The position numbers were made by a program, and so were the translations under genes. From Acidobacteriota bacterium (lineage in GTDB: Bacteria > Acidobacteriota > Terriglobia > Terriglobales > Acidobacteriaceae): a DNA stretch of 8,798 bases. The notes beneath the pieces were generated by a model that was not told the DNA's origin, searched no databases, and worked only from the letters and a program-made list of their open reading frames with translations. The DNA is taken from contig JAKAAZ010000154.1 in the NCBI GenBank assembly GCA_021802085.1, positions 1 through 8,798 of the forward strand, read 5' to 3'. Below, one piece after another: positions 1-7,513 of this stretch (position 1 is its first letter; each line of letters starts with the position of its first letter).

Positions 1-40
1 CTCTCCCGAATAAATTATGGGCCGGATTCCCAGCAATCAT
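1..40 (-). CDS. Possible start of a further operon gene, cut by the left edge
   Basis: An ATG at 40-38 overlaps the TGA stop (39-37) of the PMT_2-type glycosyltransferase gene in an ATGA arrangement, the usual sign of translational coupling. The frame is open for 13 codons to the window edge and reads M-I-A-G-N-P-A-H-N-L-F-G-R. A GAGAAG sequence a few bases upstream could act as an SD. With so few residues no family can be named. The case rests only on the junction type and on continuation of the same-strand operon, so it may be a chance ATG. Confidence 0.3.
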   Translation of the reverse strand, partial: MIAGNPAHNLFGR

Positions 41-1581
41 CGCTTCTCAACGGCCGCCGCTTTCGGCTCGAACTCCAGCACCTTCACCCCGTCATACACG
101 CCCAGCCGGTGAACCGTGTACTGTGCCGACGCCTTTTGCCTGAGCCAGTCGAGCGTCTTGTAGGAAAACTCGAAGCCCATCGCGAGGAATCGTTCGCGCT
201 TTCGAGTGGCCTTTTCGAGAAACGCGGTGCCAATCTGCTTTGCTTGGGCGGTGAGCGCATATGGCAGCGGAACCACCGGCACCGTCAGCCGGTAGTAGGC
301 AAGCGGCGAGAAGTACCGGCTCTCCTTTGCTGAATGCAGCGGCATATCTACATAATTCGACTCCACGTAGCTGCTGCAGACCAGCACCGGAGCGTTGTCT
401 CGAGAAGCATTCTTTTCCGCTACGGCGATCGCATACTTCCAAGGTGTGCCGTGTTGTCTCGCCGAGGGCGAAAGAATGTACACGCTCAAGGTCGCCGCCA
501 CAAGTGTGAGGCAGAATGCCAACTCCACGGCTCGCGATTTGAATTGATCGATACAGCAGGCCCAGAAAAGCGCAATGCCCGGTATTGCGATCAGAATGTG
601 GCGAGTGGCAAAGATGTGAATGCTGGTACCCACGCTGACCCCATAAAGGAGCAGGAGGGGAGCCAGCATGAGGGGCAGACAAAGTTCCATTTGCCATCTC
701 TGAAAGTGAGGCTTCACGGATCTTCGAATCGTGAACGCCGCCACGAGGATCGCGATGATGAATGCAACTGGTTGGACCCCTGGCGCAAACATCTCCAGAA
801 GCAGGATCGGACTGGGAGCCGATTGATATACATGAGTCCCGGCTGTGCGGAACATGCCCACCAGTTTGGGAACCAGTGGCAAACTGATCAGCACGAAAAC
901 GCTCAATCCGGCGATGAGCTGTTTCCAGAAGGCGAATCCGGAATGGCGCTTCCAAATGATGAAGGTAAGCAGGAAAGCCGGAAGGACCGCCGCGGCAAGG
1001 AAGTGGCAATAAATAATCAGGCCTGACAGCGCCCCAAACAATCCCGCCAGCCAGGCCGAATCGCTTTTTCGCAACTGCAGGAGAACAAGGATGGTCGTGG
1101 TTGTCGTCAGCGCGACAAGCGCATACGGCCTGACATCAATGGCAGCAAACACTACGATTGGATTCGCACAGAAAAGGATGACGGCAACGATGGCAGCCTC
1201 GCGCTCAAAGAGCCGGCGCGCGCACAGGTAGAAGACGTACGTCGCGCACAGCATCGCCAGCACCGACGGTAGCCGCATGCCGATTTCGGTGGTGCCGGTG
1301 AGCCGGGTCGTAAACCAGAGGTAGTAGTTATAGATCGGCGAGCCCAGCGGTCCCAGCCGCGTCCAAATCTGCGAGAGACCCTTTTCAATAATCCAGTAAT
1401 TGGCGGTTTCGTCCAACCGCAATGGTGAGTCTATGGCGATGAACCAACAAGCGACTGCCGCGATGAGTGCGAGGCTATATCCGGCAGAAACGCCGAGCCC
1501 GCGCCAACGCTGGCCCATCTCCCCCGGCGCCTCGGGCGGCGCCACGGAACCACCCGGGATCTTGTCCTTAAGAGTCTCCAA
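37..1581 (-). CDS. PMT_2/ArnT-like membrane glycosyltransferase (GT39/GT83 type)
   Basis: This 514-residue protein is a multi-pass membrane enzyme expected to move a sugar from a polyprenyl-phosphate donor to an acceptor on the outer face of the cytoplasmic membrane. Hydrophobic helices lie at about 31-51, 103-121, 128-147, 153-170, 178-206, 222-240, 272-286, 300-318, 326-345 and 352-370, followed by a soluble C-terminal tail of about 140 residues. The loop after helix 1 holds L-R-L-D57-E58-T-A-N-Y, the acidic motif that PMT/ArnT enzymes use for catalysis or metal binding. D149-x-R151-P-Y153 matches the conserved R-x-Y segment of the PMT_2 domain. The length is typical for bacterial members. 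The start codon is TTG, chosen because GAGGAG lies 6 nt upstream; ATG at 1518 (residue 22) is the alternative but has poor SD spacing. It is the fifth gene of the operon, 36 bp after the upstream glycosyltransferase. The sugar and acceptor cannot be read from the sequence. Confidence 0.88.
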   Translation of the reverse strand: METLKDKIPGGSVAPPEAPGEMGQRWRGLGVSAGYSLALIAAVACWFIAIDSPLRLDETANYWIIEKGLSQIWTRLGPLGSPIYNYYLWFTTRLTGTTEIGMRLPSVLAMLCATYVFYLCARRLFEREAAIVAVILFCANPIVVFAAIDVRPYALVALTTTTTILVLLQLRKSDSAWLAGLFGALSGLIIYCHFLAAAVLPAFLLTFIIWKRHSGFAFWKQLIAGLSVFVLISLPLVPKLVGMFRTAGTHVYQSAPSPILLLEMFAPGVQPVAFIIAILVAAFTIRRSVKPHFQRWQMELCLPLMLAPLLLLYGVSVGTSIHIFATRHILIAIPGIALFWACCIDQFKSRAVELAFCLTLVAATLSVYILSPSARQHGTPWKYAIAVAEKNASRDNAPVLVCSSYVESNYVDMPLHSAKESRYFSPLAYYRLTVPVVPLPYALTAQAKQIGTAFLEKATRKRERFLAMGFEFSYKTLDWLRQKASAQYTVHRLGVYDGVKVLEFEPKAAAVEKR

Positions 1582-1587
1582 TTCACT

Positions 1588-1593
1588 CTCCTC
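1588..1593 (-). promoter_or_regulatory. Shine-Dalgarno site supporting a TTG start
   Basis: On the minus strand GAGGAG is followed by six bases (AGTGAA) and then TTG at 1581-1579. The strong SD match and good spacing decide for the TTG start of the PMT_2-type gene over the downstream ATG at 1518, where a G-rich stretch abuts the start codon with no spacer. Confidence 0.7.
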
Positions 1594-1617
1594 GTTGTGG
1601 CGATGCCCGCCATTCCA

Positions 1618-2580
1618 TCATCCGTTATATATCTGCGCATCTCTGAGGCTTTGCCTCACCTTCAGCCGCGCGCTCACTCGCTCAACAATCCGCGAGTCCC
1701 GCAGATACCGCCGCCAGCCCGACGGCCCCAGCGCAAGCAATTGGAGAAGAACTCCGGCTACTCGCACAGATTCCCCGCGTGCGGCAGCGGCAAGCGTTGC
1801 ATTCACCGCGTTTGAGGCCAGTGCGGCCTGCCTCACTTTCCTCTTTTCTCCCTCCGTCGCCTGCCATGCTTCAAAATGCCGGTGGAAGACAGTCTCAAGC
1901 TGATGCTCCCATTCTCCCGGTTGCAGTTTCCGTGCAATGGTCTGCGATTCTGGGTGAACGCGAAAAGCGGTCAGCGGCTCTGCGAGAAACCGCACCGGTC
2001 CCATGGCGCCAAGCCGAAGCCATAACTCCCAATCGGCGGCCAGCCAGAGCGACTCGTCCAGCCCGCCGGAATCCAATGCCGCCCTGCGTCGAAATACAGG
2101 CGACGGGATCGCGATGAAATCCTGAACCAGAAGGTGCCCGAGGAAGCGCCCCGCGAGCACAGTGCCTTCTTCCAGCGGGCACTTCCACGGCCCCAGGGGC
2201 TGTCCTTTTGGCCCCACAAAGATCGAGTTGTGCAAGACCATCGCCCCCTCCGCCTGCGCCACCTCGTTCATCACCTTCGCCATCCGGCCCGGAAGCCAGA
2301 GATCGTCCTGATGCAGAAAGCAGGCCCATTCTCCCCGGGCCTCGCGCAATCCAAGGTTCGTCGTGGCTATCCAGTTTCCAATCCTGCCGGGCCTCATGAG
2401 CCGGAGGGGAAGCGTCTTCGCAAATTCTTCAATAATCTCGATCGTCCGGTCCGTGGAACCATCATCCACGATCACGATTTCGATCTCCTCGCAATATTGG
2501 TCGCGCACGCCTTGGAGCGCAGCCCCGAGGTACTCCTCGCCGTTATACGTCGGAATGATGACTGAGATGGTTGGGCTCAT
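1618..2580 (-). CDS. Family 2 glycosyltransferase (GT-A fold, soluble)
   Basis: This 320-residue protein is a GT-A glycosyltransferase expected to transfer a sugar from a nucleotide-sugar donor in the cytoplasm. The N-terminus S-V-I-I-P-T-Y-N-G-E-E-Y-L (6-18) is the classic first strand and turn of GT2. V-D-D-G-S-T-D follows at 38-44 (nucleotide binding), and H-Q-D-D-L-W at 90-95 is the metal-site equivalent of DXD. A-D183-W-E185-L-W-L-R-L supplies the likely catalytic acidic pair, and F-R-V-H-P (206-210) is the usual C-terminal motif. No membrane helix is evident. The ATG at 2580 is preferred because the GT2 fold begins at residue 5. An upstream in-frame start at 2727 would add 49 unrelated residues lying inside the methyltransferase gene. 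A modest AAAGAAG SD precedes the ATG. The gene overlaps the 3' end of the methyltransferase gene by 38 bp. The donor and acceptor are unknown. Confidence 0.9.
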   Translation of the reverse strand: MSPTISVIIPTYNGEEYLGAALQGVRDQYCEEIEIVIVDDGSTDRTIEIIEEFAKTLPLRLMRPGRIGNWIATTNLGLREARGEWACFLHQDDLWLPGRMAKVMNEVAQAEGAMVLHNSIFVGPKGQPLGPWKCPLEEGTVLAGRFLGHLLVQDFIAIPSPVFRRRAALDSGGLDESLWLAADWELWLRLGAMGPVRFLAEPLTAFRVHPESQTIARKLQPGEWEHQLETVFHRHFEAWQATEGEKRKVRQAALASNAVNATLAAAARGESVRVAGVLLQLLALGPSGWRRYLRDSRIVERVSARLKVRQSLRDAQIYNG

Positions 2581-3532
2581 TTGCTTCTTTCTTGAATGCC
2601 AATGCGAACGCCTCAGTACCGCGTGCGCGCCAGGCCCGAAAAATGAGATCGGGCAGAAGAATAAAAGCTCGCATGCCAACGGAGACGAGGCGAAGCACTC
2701 TCTTCGCTGAGGTTTCCGCTTGGGCAATATAACTAACGCTACTCGCGTAGTAGCACCATGCGGCGTCCAGCGTTGGAGTCTTGAAAATCATGAGATCCAT
2801 TCCCGCAAGAGCACATAGTCTCGACAGCGATTCCTTGCTGAAGAAGTTCAAATGCCGCGGAAGATCGAGCAGAGTCCAGTGCTCCCCAAACCACTGCCCA
2901 CGTTCAATTCCATAAAGCGTCGGCAGTTGAAAAAAGAGCTGGCCACCTGGTCTCAAATAAGAACAAGCTAATCGCAACGTGTCCAATGGATCCGGCACGT
3001 GTTCGATCACGCTCCAGAGTATGATCGCGTCGAAACTATTCTCCTCCCAGAGCCCCGGCCTCAGTTCGCCAACATGCACCTCAAACCCGAGCTCGGCGCG
3101 TATGGCACTAACCAACTCTTCGTTGTACTCGACCGCTCGCACATCCCAACCCGCGCGGTGGGCTGCGTCTATGAAATCTCCCGCCCCTGCGCCAACGTCC
3201 AGTAATTTGCTTCCTCTGCTATAGCGCTTCAAGCGCCGCACGCGACGCCAAGTCGTGATGTGGCGCAGGATCTTCCACAACGGCCATCCCGGTTCCTTCC
3301 ACGTCACCCGATACGGGGCATAGTCAGTGGAGTACGCCGCACGAAGCTCGGCATCACTCGGCTGGGGAGTTTGCATGACATGGCCGCAGGCCATGCACCG
3401 CGATAACCGGAAACGGACCTCGTACCCCGGCCTGCAAAGGTCGCGCCCCTCGCGGAGGAAAGTCCAATGGTCTTCCCCGCAAATTGTGCAGCGAGTTCCG
3501 AAACCGTTTGTTGTGCACTCTGTCTCGGGCAT
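2543..3532 (-). CDS. Class I SAM-dependent methyltransferase with N-terminal Cys4 motif
   Basis: This 329-residue protein is a Rossmann-fold methyltransferase. Cys15-x2-Cys18 and Cys46-x2-Cys49 form a probable zinc-ribbon-like segment, as in the putative zinc-binding methyltransferases found in sugar and surface-polysaccharide clusters. The SAM site follows: L-L-D-V-G-A-G-A-G-D at 110-119 (motif I), A-V-E135-Y as the ribose-binding acid, and F-D-A-I-I-L-W-S-V-I-E-H-V at 167-179 (motif IV region). L-R-P-G-G-Q-L-F-F at 193-201 closes the core. No signal peptide is seen, so it should act in the cytoplasm. The start ATG overlaps the stop of the PF03706-type gene as TAATG, with a GGAGGGAAG SD at 3541-3549. 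The substrate is not evident. Its place among glycosyltransferases suggests O- or N-methylation of a sugar or lipid-linked sugar, which is inference. The last 12 or so codons overlap the next gene. Confidence 0.88.
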   Translation of the reverse strand: MPETECTTNGFGTRCTICGEDHWTFLREGRDLCRPGYEVRFRLSRCMACGHVMQTPQPSDAELRAAYSTDYAPYRVTWKEPGWPLWKILRHITTWRRVRRLKRYSRGSKLLDVGAGAGDFIDAAHRAGWDVRAVEYNEELVSAIRAELGFEVHVGELRPGLWEENSFDAIILWSVIEHVPDPLDTLRLACSYLRPGGQLFFQLPTLYGIERGQWFGEHWTLLDLPRHLNFFSKESLSRLCALAGMDLMIFKTPTLDAAWCYYASSVSYIAQAETSAKRVLRLVSVGMRAFILLPDLIFRAWRARGTEAFALAFKKEANEPNHLSHHSDV

Positions 3533-4533
3533 TAAGAACGCTTCCCTCCATCACGCGCGAATTTGAACACCAAAGCTCGCTCAAGGCCTAGCGCCGCTAC
3601 GCCGATACCAGCCACAACAAAGCAGGATGCAAGCACCAGGATTCGATTTTCCAGCGCCCATTGCGCCGCCACGGCCACAGGCGTGCCGAACAGATGCAGT
3701 GCGAAAGCATAGCCGAGTTCGGTGACCCCAAGCCCACCCGGGGTGATGGCCAGAGCATACGCAAGGGCCGCGAGCGGCGTCGCCGCAGCCAGTTGCCAGA
3801 TGGAAACATGCGCTCCCACCGCCTCGGCAACCTGTCCAACCATCAAAATCTGAACTACGAACCGCGCTGCGGAAAGCATCATCAACTGACGGGCCAAACC
3901 CGCATTCAGAAATCCTGATTGCTCCAGATCGGCAAATCGACGAATGACCCGGTTTCGGGCCCACTTGCTGTTTGCGGTTGCTGACAGCACGGAGCGGGCG
4001 AATCGAATTGACGGCCCGACCGCCAGGACGGCGAAAATAGTCATGATCGTCGCGGCAATCATGTACACGGCCGCCCCACCCTTGGAAAACCAGGTAACTC
4101 CGGACGCTATCGCAAGAAAGCCCACAATGAATACGTCAAAGCTCTGCTCGTACAACGTGCCTGCCGTTCCGCGCTTCAAAGGGCTGCCGTAGAAATAAGT
4201 GCCGACCGTGCGAGCCGCTGACATCGAGATCTGGACCGGAAGAACCTGTCCGCACACCACGCCCACGCTGGTAATGGCGAAGGACGCCGCAGCCGAAGGC
4301 GCGGAGTCTGAAGATCGGCGCAGGAAAGCATCGATCTTGCGCCACTTCAGGCTGGAAAGATAGATATGCAGCGCAGTCAGCGCAACTAGCCCGGCGAATG
4401 CAACCGCGCTTACATCCCGCAGATGCTCGAATGTCGCATACAGGTTGATCCTGCCAATCTTGATGAGCGCGACAATGAGGATGCCGCTAAGCGCAAATGA
4501 AACGGCTAACAGAAATCCGCGCCGAAGGGACAC
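3532..4533 (-). CDS. PF03706-type integral membrane protein (LPG synthase TM / flippase-like)
   Basis: This 333-residue protein has about eight hydrophobic segments, near 7-25, 43-60, 84-103, 131-147, 152-172, 215-236, 247-266 and 297-318. It carries the family signature P265-G-G-L-G-V-T-E272 at 265-272, preceded by a small-residue-rich helix. This pattern belongs to the lysylphosphatidylglycerol synthase transmembrane family (PF03706, formerly UPF0104), related to the flippase half of MprF. There is no cytosolic aminoacyl-transferase domain, so it is not a full MprF. The usual length for stand-alone members is about 300-350. The start codon is GTG at 4533-4531, overlapping the upstream TAG stop as TAGTG, with an AAGGCGG SD. 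Lying directly after a polyprenyl-phosphate-sugar synthase gene, it may help translocate or handle the lipid-linked sugar. That role is inference and is not proven for the family. Confidence 0.85.
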   Translation of the reverse strand: MSLRRGFLLAVSFALSGILIVALIKIGRINLYATFEHLRDVSAVAFAGLVALTALHIYLSSLKWRKIDAFLRRSSDSAPSAAASFAITSVGVVCGQVLPVQISMSAARTVGTYFYGSPLKRGTAGTLYEQSFDVFIVGFLAIASGVTWFSKGGAAVYMIAATIMTIFAVLAVGPSIRFARSVLSATANSKWARNRVIRRFADLEQSGFLNAGLARQLMMLSAARFVVQILMVGQVAEAVGAHVSIWQLAAATPLAALAYALAITPGGLGVTELGYAFALHLFGTPVAVAAQWALENRILVLASCFVVAGIGVAALGLERALVFKFARDGGKRS

Positions 4534-5861
4534 TAGCGCCGCCTTAAGCCAAGAATGCTGAGGAAGAAGCTGCTGCAGATAACTTGAACACCGAGTGCCA
4601 CAGCGAAGACCGCGGGCATGATGATGCGCAGCATGTGCTCTGGATCGAGCGCGCCGAAATGCAGCTTTGCCCAGTGGGAAACGGCGAAAACCGAGCCCCC
4701 CAAACCCGCAAATACAAGCAGTCCGCCGACGATGAGTCCGACTTCCAGCCGCACCCAGCGGAAGACCCGCTCCATCCGGGGATCCGCGGGCAGCAATCCC
4801 TCAGTAATAGCAAATAGCTTGGAAAAAACCGCGAACGCAACGAGCTGAAACCCCAGCAGGATAAACGTAAACGCATAGAGCAGCGTCTGGACATCAAAGC
4901 CAATTCCGTGAAATACAAACGGCCCGGGCAATAGCAACGCGGCTCCCAAAAGCCCTGTCGCGATCAGCAGCATTCCCGGATAAAGGAAAAGCCAGCGCGG
5001 GCTGTACATCAGGAGAAAGCGAAGATGCCGCCAGCCGTCGCGCCACACCCGGAGATGGGGCGGCCGGGTGCGCCCGTCGGGAGAAAGCGTGGTCGGCACC
5101 TCCGCAACCCGCATCTCCAGCAGGCTTGCCTTGACCACCATCTCGCTGGCGAACTCCATCCCCGTGGTGCGCAGGTCCATCCGCTCAAACGCGCTCTTCG
5201 ATAGGCCCCGCATCCCGCAGTTGAAATCGCCCACCTTCGCGCTATAAAAACCCCGCCCCACTGCCGAAAGAACCGGAGTCCCGATATACCGGTTCTTCCA
5301 GGGCATGGCTCCCTTCTTGATCCCGCCCTTAAAGCGGTTACCCATGACCAGGTCGTACCCCTCGCGCAGCTTCTGCACGAACGGGTCGAGGTTCTCGAAG
5401 TCGTAGCTGTCGTCCGAGTCCCCCATGATGCAATACCGGCCCCGCGCGGCAGCGAATGCTCCAAACAGGGCAGCACCATATCCCCGATTCGGCACGTCAA
5501 TCACACGCGCACCCAGGCCACGCGCAATTTCCTGTGAGCCGTCGGTTGAGCCGTTGTCGCCCACAACAATCTCACCGGCCACTCCGGATCGCTGGAGATA
5601 GCCCTGCGCCTTACGAATGCAGGTGGCGAGGGTTTCTGCTTCGTTCAGGCACGGCATAACAATGCTGAGTTCCGGCGCTGTTTCAGATAGCTGAGCATTG
5701 TTACGGATGGATTCTCCCTGCGAGAGAGCGGGCGAGGCAGAAACAGCACTGCCGGTGGGAGCTCCACCGTTTTGCTGTGGGTTCAGCACTGCCACCTTCG
5801 GAACTTCCTTCGGTTGTGACTCATTTCGCACGGAGTTCGCTTCGCCAAAGGGGTGTTTCAC
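4533..5861 (-). CDS. Membrane-anchored GT2, polyprenyl-phosphate-sugar synthase type
   Basis: This 442-residue protein combines a GT2 catalytic domain (about 64-290) with a C-terminal membrane part. Key motifs are S-I-V-M-P-C-L-N-E-A-E at 66-76, G-D-N-G-S-T-D at 101-107, and D148-S-D150-D-S-Y-D-F, the DXD metal site in the form seen in dolichyl/undecaprenyl-phosphate hexose synthases. G-D-F-N-C-G-M-R-G at 211-219 and M-E-F-A-S-E at 235-240 follow. Four hydrophobic segments lie near 291-312, 326-349, 372-395 and 411-436. The expected reaction is sugar transfer from a nucleotide sugar to a polyprenyl phosphate at the inner face of the membrane. Residues 1-62 are polar, rich in Ser/Ala/Gln/Pro and outside the fold. 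The GTG at 5861 is the first possible start but lacks an SD. The GTG at 5795 (residue 23) has AAGGAAG 8 nt upstream and may be the true start. It is probably the first gene of the operon. Confidence 0.88.
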   Translation of the reverse strand: MKHPFGEANSVRNESQPKEVPKVAVLNPQQNGGAPTGSAVSASPALSQGESIRNNAQLSETAPELSIVMPCLNEAETLATCIRKAQGYLQRSGVAGEIVVGDNGSTDGSQEIARGLGARVIDVPNRGYGAALFGAFAAARGRYCIMGDSDDSYDFENLDPFVQKLREGYDLVMGNRFKGGIKKGAMPWKNRYIGTPVLSAVGRGFYSAKVGDFNCGMRGLSKSAFERMDLRTTGMEFASEMVVKASLLEMRVAEVPTTLSPDGRTRPPHLRVWRDGWRHLRFLLMYSPRWLFLYPGMLLIATGLLGAALLLPGPFVFHGIGFDVQTLLYAFTFILLGFQLVAFAVFSKLFAITEGLLPADPRMERVFRWVRLEVGLIVGGLLVFAGLGGSVFAVSHWAKLHFGALDPEHMLRIIMPAVFAVALGVQVICSSFFLSILGLRRR

Positions 5862-6039
5862 GACGGGCCAGTCGACCTATGGATTCGTGAAGTAAGGGAA
5901 GATTACCATAGCGCCTCTTCCCCGCGCCCCCAAAGCTGAAGCCCGAACTCTAAGCGTCAACCCTGGTTCTTCCACCCTGACCCCGGAAAACCTCCAACGG
6001 CTTGGTTTTGACGTCGTCAGTCCCTTTTCCTGGGCCTCG

Positions 6040-7500
6040 TCATCGGTTCGCTGTCGTTCCCTCTTCCACGACCTCTCGTTCGCGGTGCAGGATATCCGCG
6101 ACCTGCTCAAAGCTCGGAGTCGTTGGCGGAGTGAGTAGGCTCACGACGATCTGAACTACGGCTCCAACCAGTGTCGGAACAACCGCGTTGTTCAGAAAGC
6201 TTGCCCTCCCAGACGCAAACATCACCGCCAGCGATGCAACCGGGGTCGCTATCAGAGCTGCCAATGCGCCCTGCCAGGTGCTCCGTTTCCAGAAGCGGCC
6301 AACCATGATAATGACCGCCAGGCCGCTCAGAGTAATCGGAAGAAACTTGACGACGAACCCAACTATGGTACCGGCATGGAGCGCCACCAGCGTAGAGATC
6401 ACGAACGAACATATAAGAGCTACCCTGACTGCCAGAAGAGGCCGCTTCGCATACCGCCCGGTTGCCAGCGGGTAGATGTGCCGTACAAAGAAAGTGCCGG
6501 CGGCAATGGCATTCCAGTTAGCGCAAGAAATGATTCCTGAAACCACAGAAACCACAACAAACGCTGCGAGCCATGAAGGCAGAGCATTCATGACGAGCCA
6601 GATCAGCGACTCATCGGGATTGGCCAGATGCTGGTTGAGGTGAAAAGCGTACATGCCGGTGATGCCCACGACCGCCGAGAATACTATGACAATCACGCCG
6701 GCGAGAATCATCGCCAGTTTAGCCCCACGCTCGCTCCGGGCACTGTACATACTCAGCCTCCGGCCGGGATCGGCGATCGCAGAAGCCATCAACGCCACGA
6801 TGAGCCCCGCGACTTTCCACTTGCCATAGGAAGCTACGCCAAGAAGAGAGAAGTAGGCATGTGGCACCGATTGCCGGAGCCCCACCCATCCTCCGCTGTG
6901 GTGCAGAGCTGAGTAGGTAAGAACGGCGAAACCGGACAACAGGATGGCCGTCTGCAGAAAATCGGTATACACCACGCTCTTCAGCCCGCCGGGTATCGCG
7001 ATGCCGGCCGTAATCACCGCTGCCGCCACAATGCAAAGGTGTGGGGGCAAATGCGTCACCGCCGCCAGCAATGCTGCTCCACCCATAATCTGCACCGTCA
7101 GCCAGCACAACTGCGCAAAGAACAATGTGAGATTCGAGAACTCAACAACGACGCGGCTGTTACCGTAATACGACGCCACTTCCTCGCTGAGTGTCATGAA
7201 CCGGTGACGGCGCATCGCGGCGAATGCGATACCCACCACAGCCGTGCCCAATCCCAACCCTATGGGATAAGCCGCTCCTGCCCAGCCGTGTTTGTAAGCC
7301 AGACCGGATGCGCCAACGATGACTCCGGTTCCGATGTTGGCCGCCGTGACACTTCCAATCAAAATCCAGAACGGGAAATTCCGGCCGCCCATTAGATAGT
7401 CGGTTGTCTTTGAAACCCTTCTCGCCAAAAACGCCGAAAAAAGCAGCATCAGGACTGCATATGCAATCAGCCCTATGGCTATTGCGACTTCTGTTCTCAC
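6040..7500 (-). CDS. Sodium:solute symporter family (SSS) transporter
   Basis: This 486-residue protein has about 13 hydrophobic helices and the layout of the SSS family, which couples inward sodium flux to uptake of sugars, amino acids, carboxylates or similar solutes. A short first helix (4-24) is followed by D-Y-L-M-G-G-R-N at 34-41. The unwound helix that binds sodium and substrate follows as A-A-N-I-G-T-G at 53-59, an SGLT-like form. G-G-L-K-S-V-V-Y-T-D-F-L-Q at 171-183 is the recognised family signature. The later helix that usually reads S-(S/T) for the second sodium site is I-S325-C326-A-N-W-N here. The C-terminus is a short charged tail. The start codon is GTG, supported by GAGGAG at 7506-7511, 5 nt upstream. 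The gene follows the glycoside-hydrolase-like gene on the same strand, so a sugar-type substrate is a reasonable guess, but sequence alone does not fix it. Confidence 0.9.
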   Translation of the reverse strand: MRTEVAIAIGLIAYAVLMLLFSAFLARRVSKTTDYLMGGRNFPFWILIGSVTAANIGTGVIVGASGLAYKHGWAGAAYPIGLGLGTAVVGIAFAAMRRHRFMTLSEEVASYYGNSRVVVEFSNLTLFFAQLCWLTVQIMGGAALLAAVTHLPPHLCIVAAAVITAGIAIPGGLKSVVYTDFLQTAILLSGFAVLTYSALHHSGGWVGLRQSVPHAYFSLLGVASYGKWKVAGLIVALMASAIADPGRRLSMYSARSERGAKLAMILAGVIVIVFSAVVGITGMYAFHLNQHLANPDESLIWLVMNALPSWLAAFVVVSVVSGIISCANWNAIAAGTFFVRHIYPLATGRYAKRPLLAVRVALICSFVISTLVALHAGTIVGFVVKFLPITLSGLAVIIMVGRFWKRSTWQGALAALIATPVASLAVMFASGRASFLNNAVVPTLVGAVVQIVVSLLTPPTTPSFEQVADILHREREVVEEGTTANR

Positions 7501-7505
7501 TCCTA

Positions 7506-7511
7506 CTCCTC
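7506..7511 (-). promoter_or_regulatory. Shine-Dalgarno site of the symporter gene
   Basis: GAGGAG on the minus strand is followed by five bases and then GTG at 7500-7498. It supports the GTG as the true start of the symporter; the first in-frame ATG, at residue 17, would remove most of helix 1. Confidence 0.7.
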
Positions 7512-7513
7512 GT

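Noticed and set aside
92..1009. 305-codon open frame on the minus strand inside the PMT_2-type gene
   Set aside because: It is a shifted frame of a well-supported membrane glycosyltransferase and its translation has no recognisable domain; long shadow frames are common in GC-rich genes.
334..1026. 230-codon plus-strand open frame antisense to the PMT_2-type gene
   Set aside because: The translation is rich in Arg, His, Glu and Gln without domain pattern, and the opposite strand encodes clear membrane helices and catalytic motifs.
2581..2727. Upstream in-frame extension of the soluble GT2
   Set aside because: The 49 extra residues lie within the methyltransferase gene and do not resemble a GT2 N-terminus; the ATG at 2580 sits directly before the fold.
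5930..5960. TTGACG at 5955-5960 (minus strand) as a -35 box for the glycosyltransferase operon
   Set aside because: The hexamer is a good -35 match, but at spacings of 16-18 there is only AGCTTT-like sequence with poor -10 resemblance, so no promoter is claimed.
5987..6009. AAAACC/GGTTTT inverted repeat with an 11-nt loop downstream of the symporter stop, as a terminator
   Set aside because: The 6-bp stem has only two G:C pairs and no separate U-tract; it is too weak to call, though its position between two transcription units is sensible.
5877..6110. 77-codon minus-strand frame bridging the end of the symporter gene and the intergenic gap
   Set aside because: Its first part is a shifted frame of the symporter gene, its composition is basic and low in complexity, and no family is recognisable.
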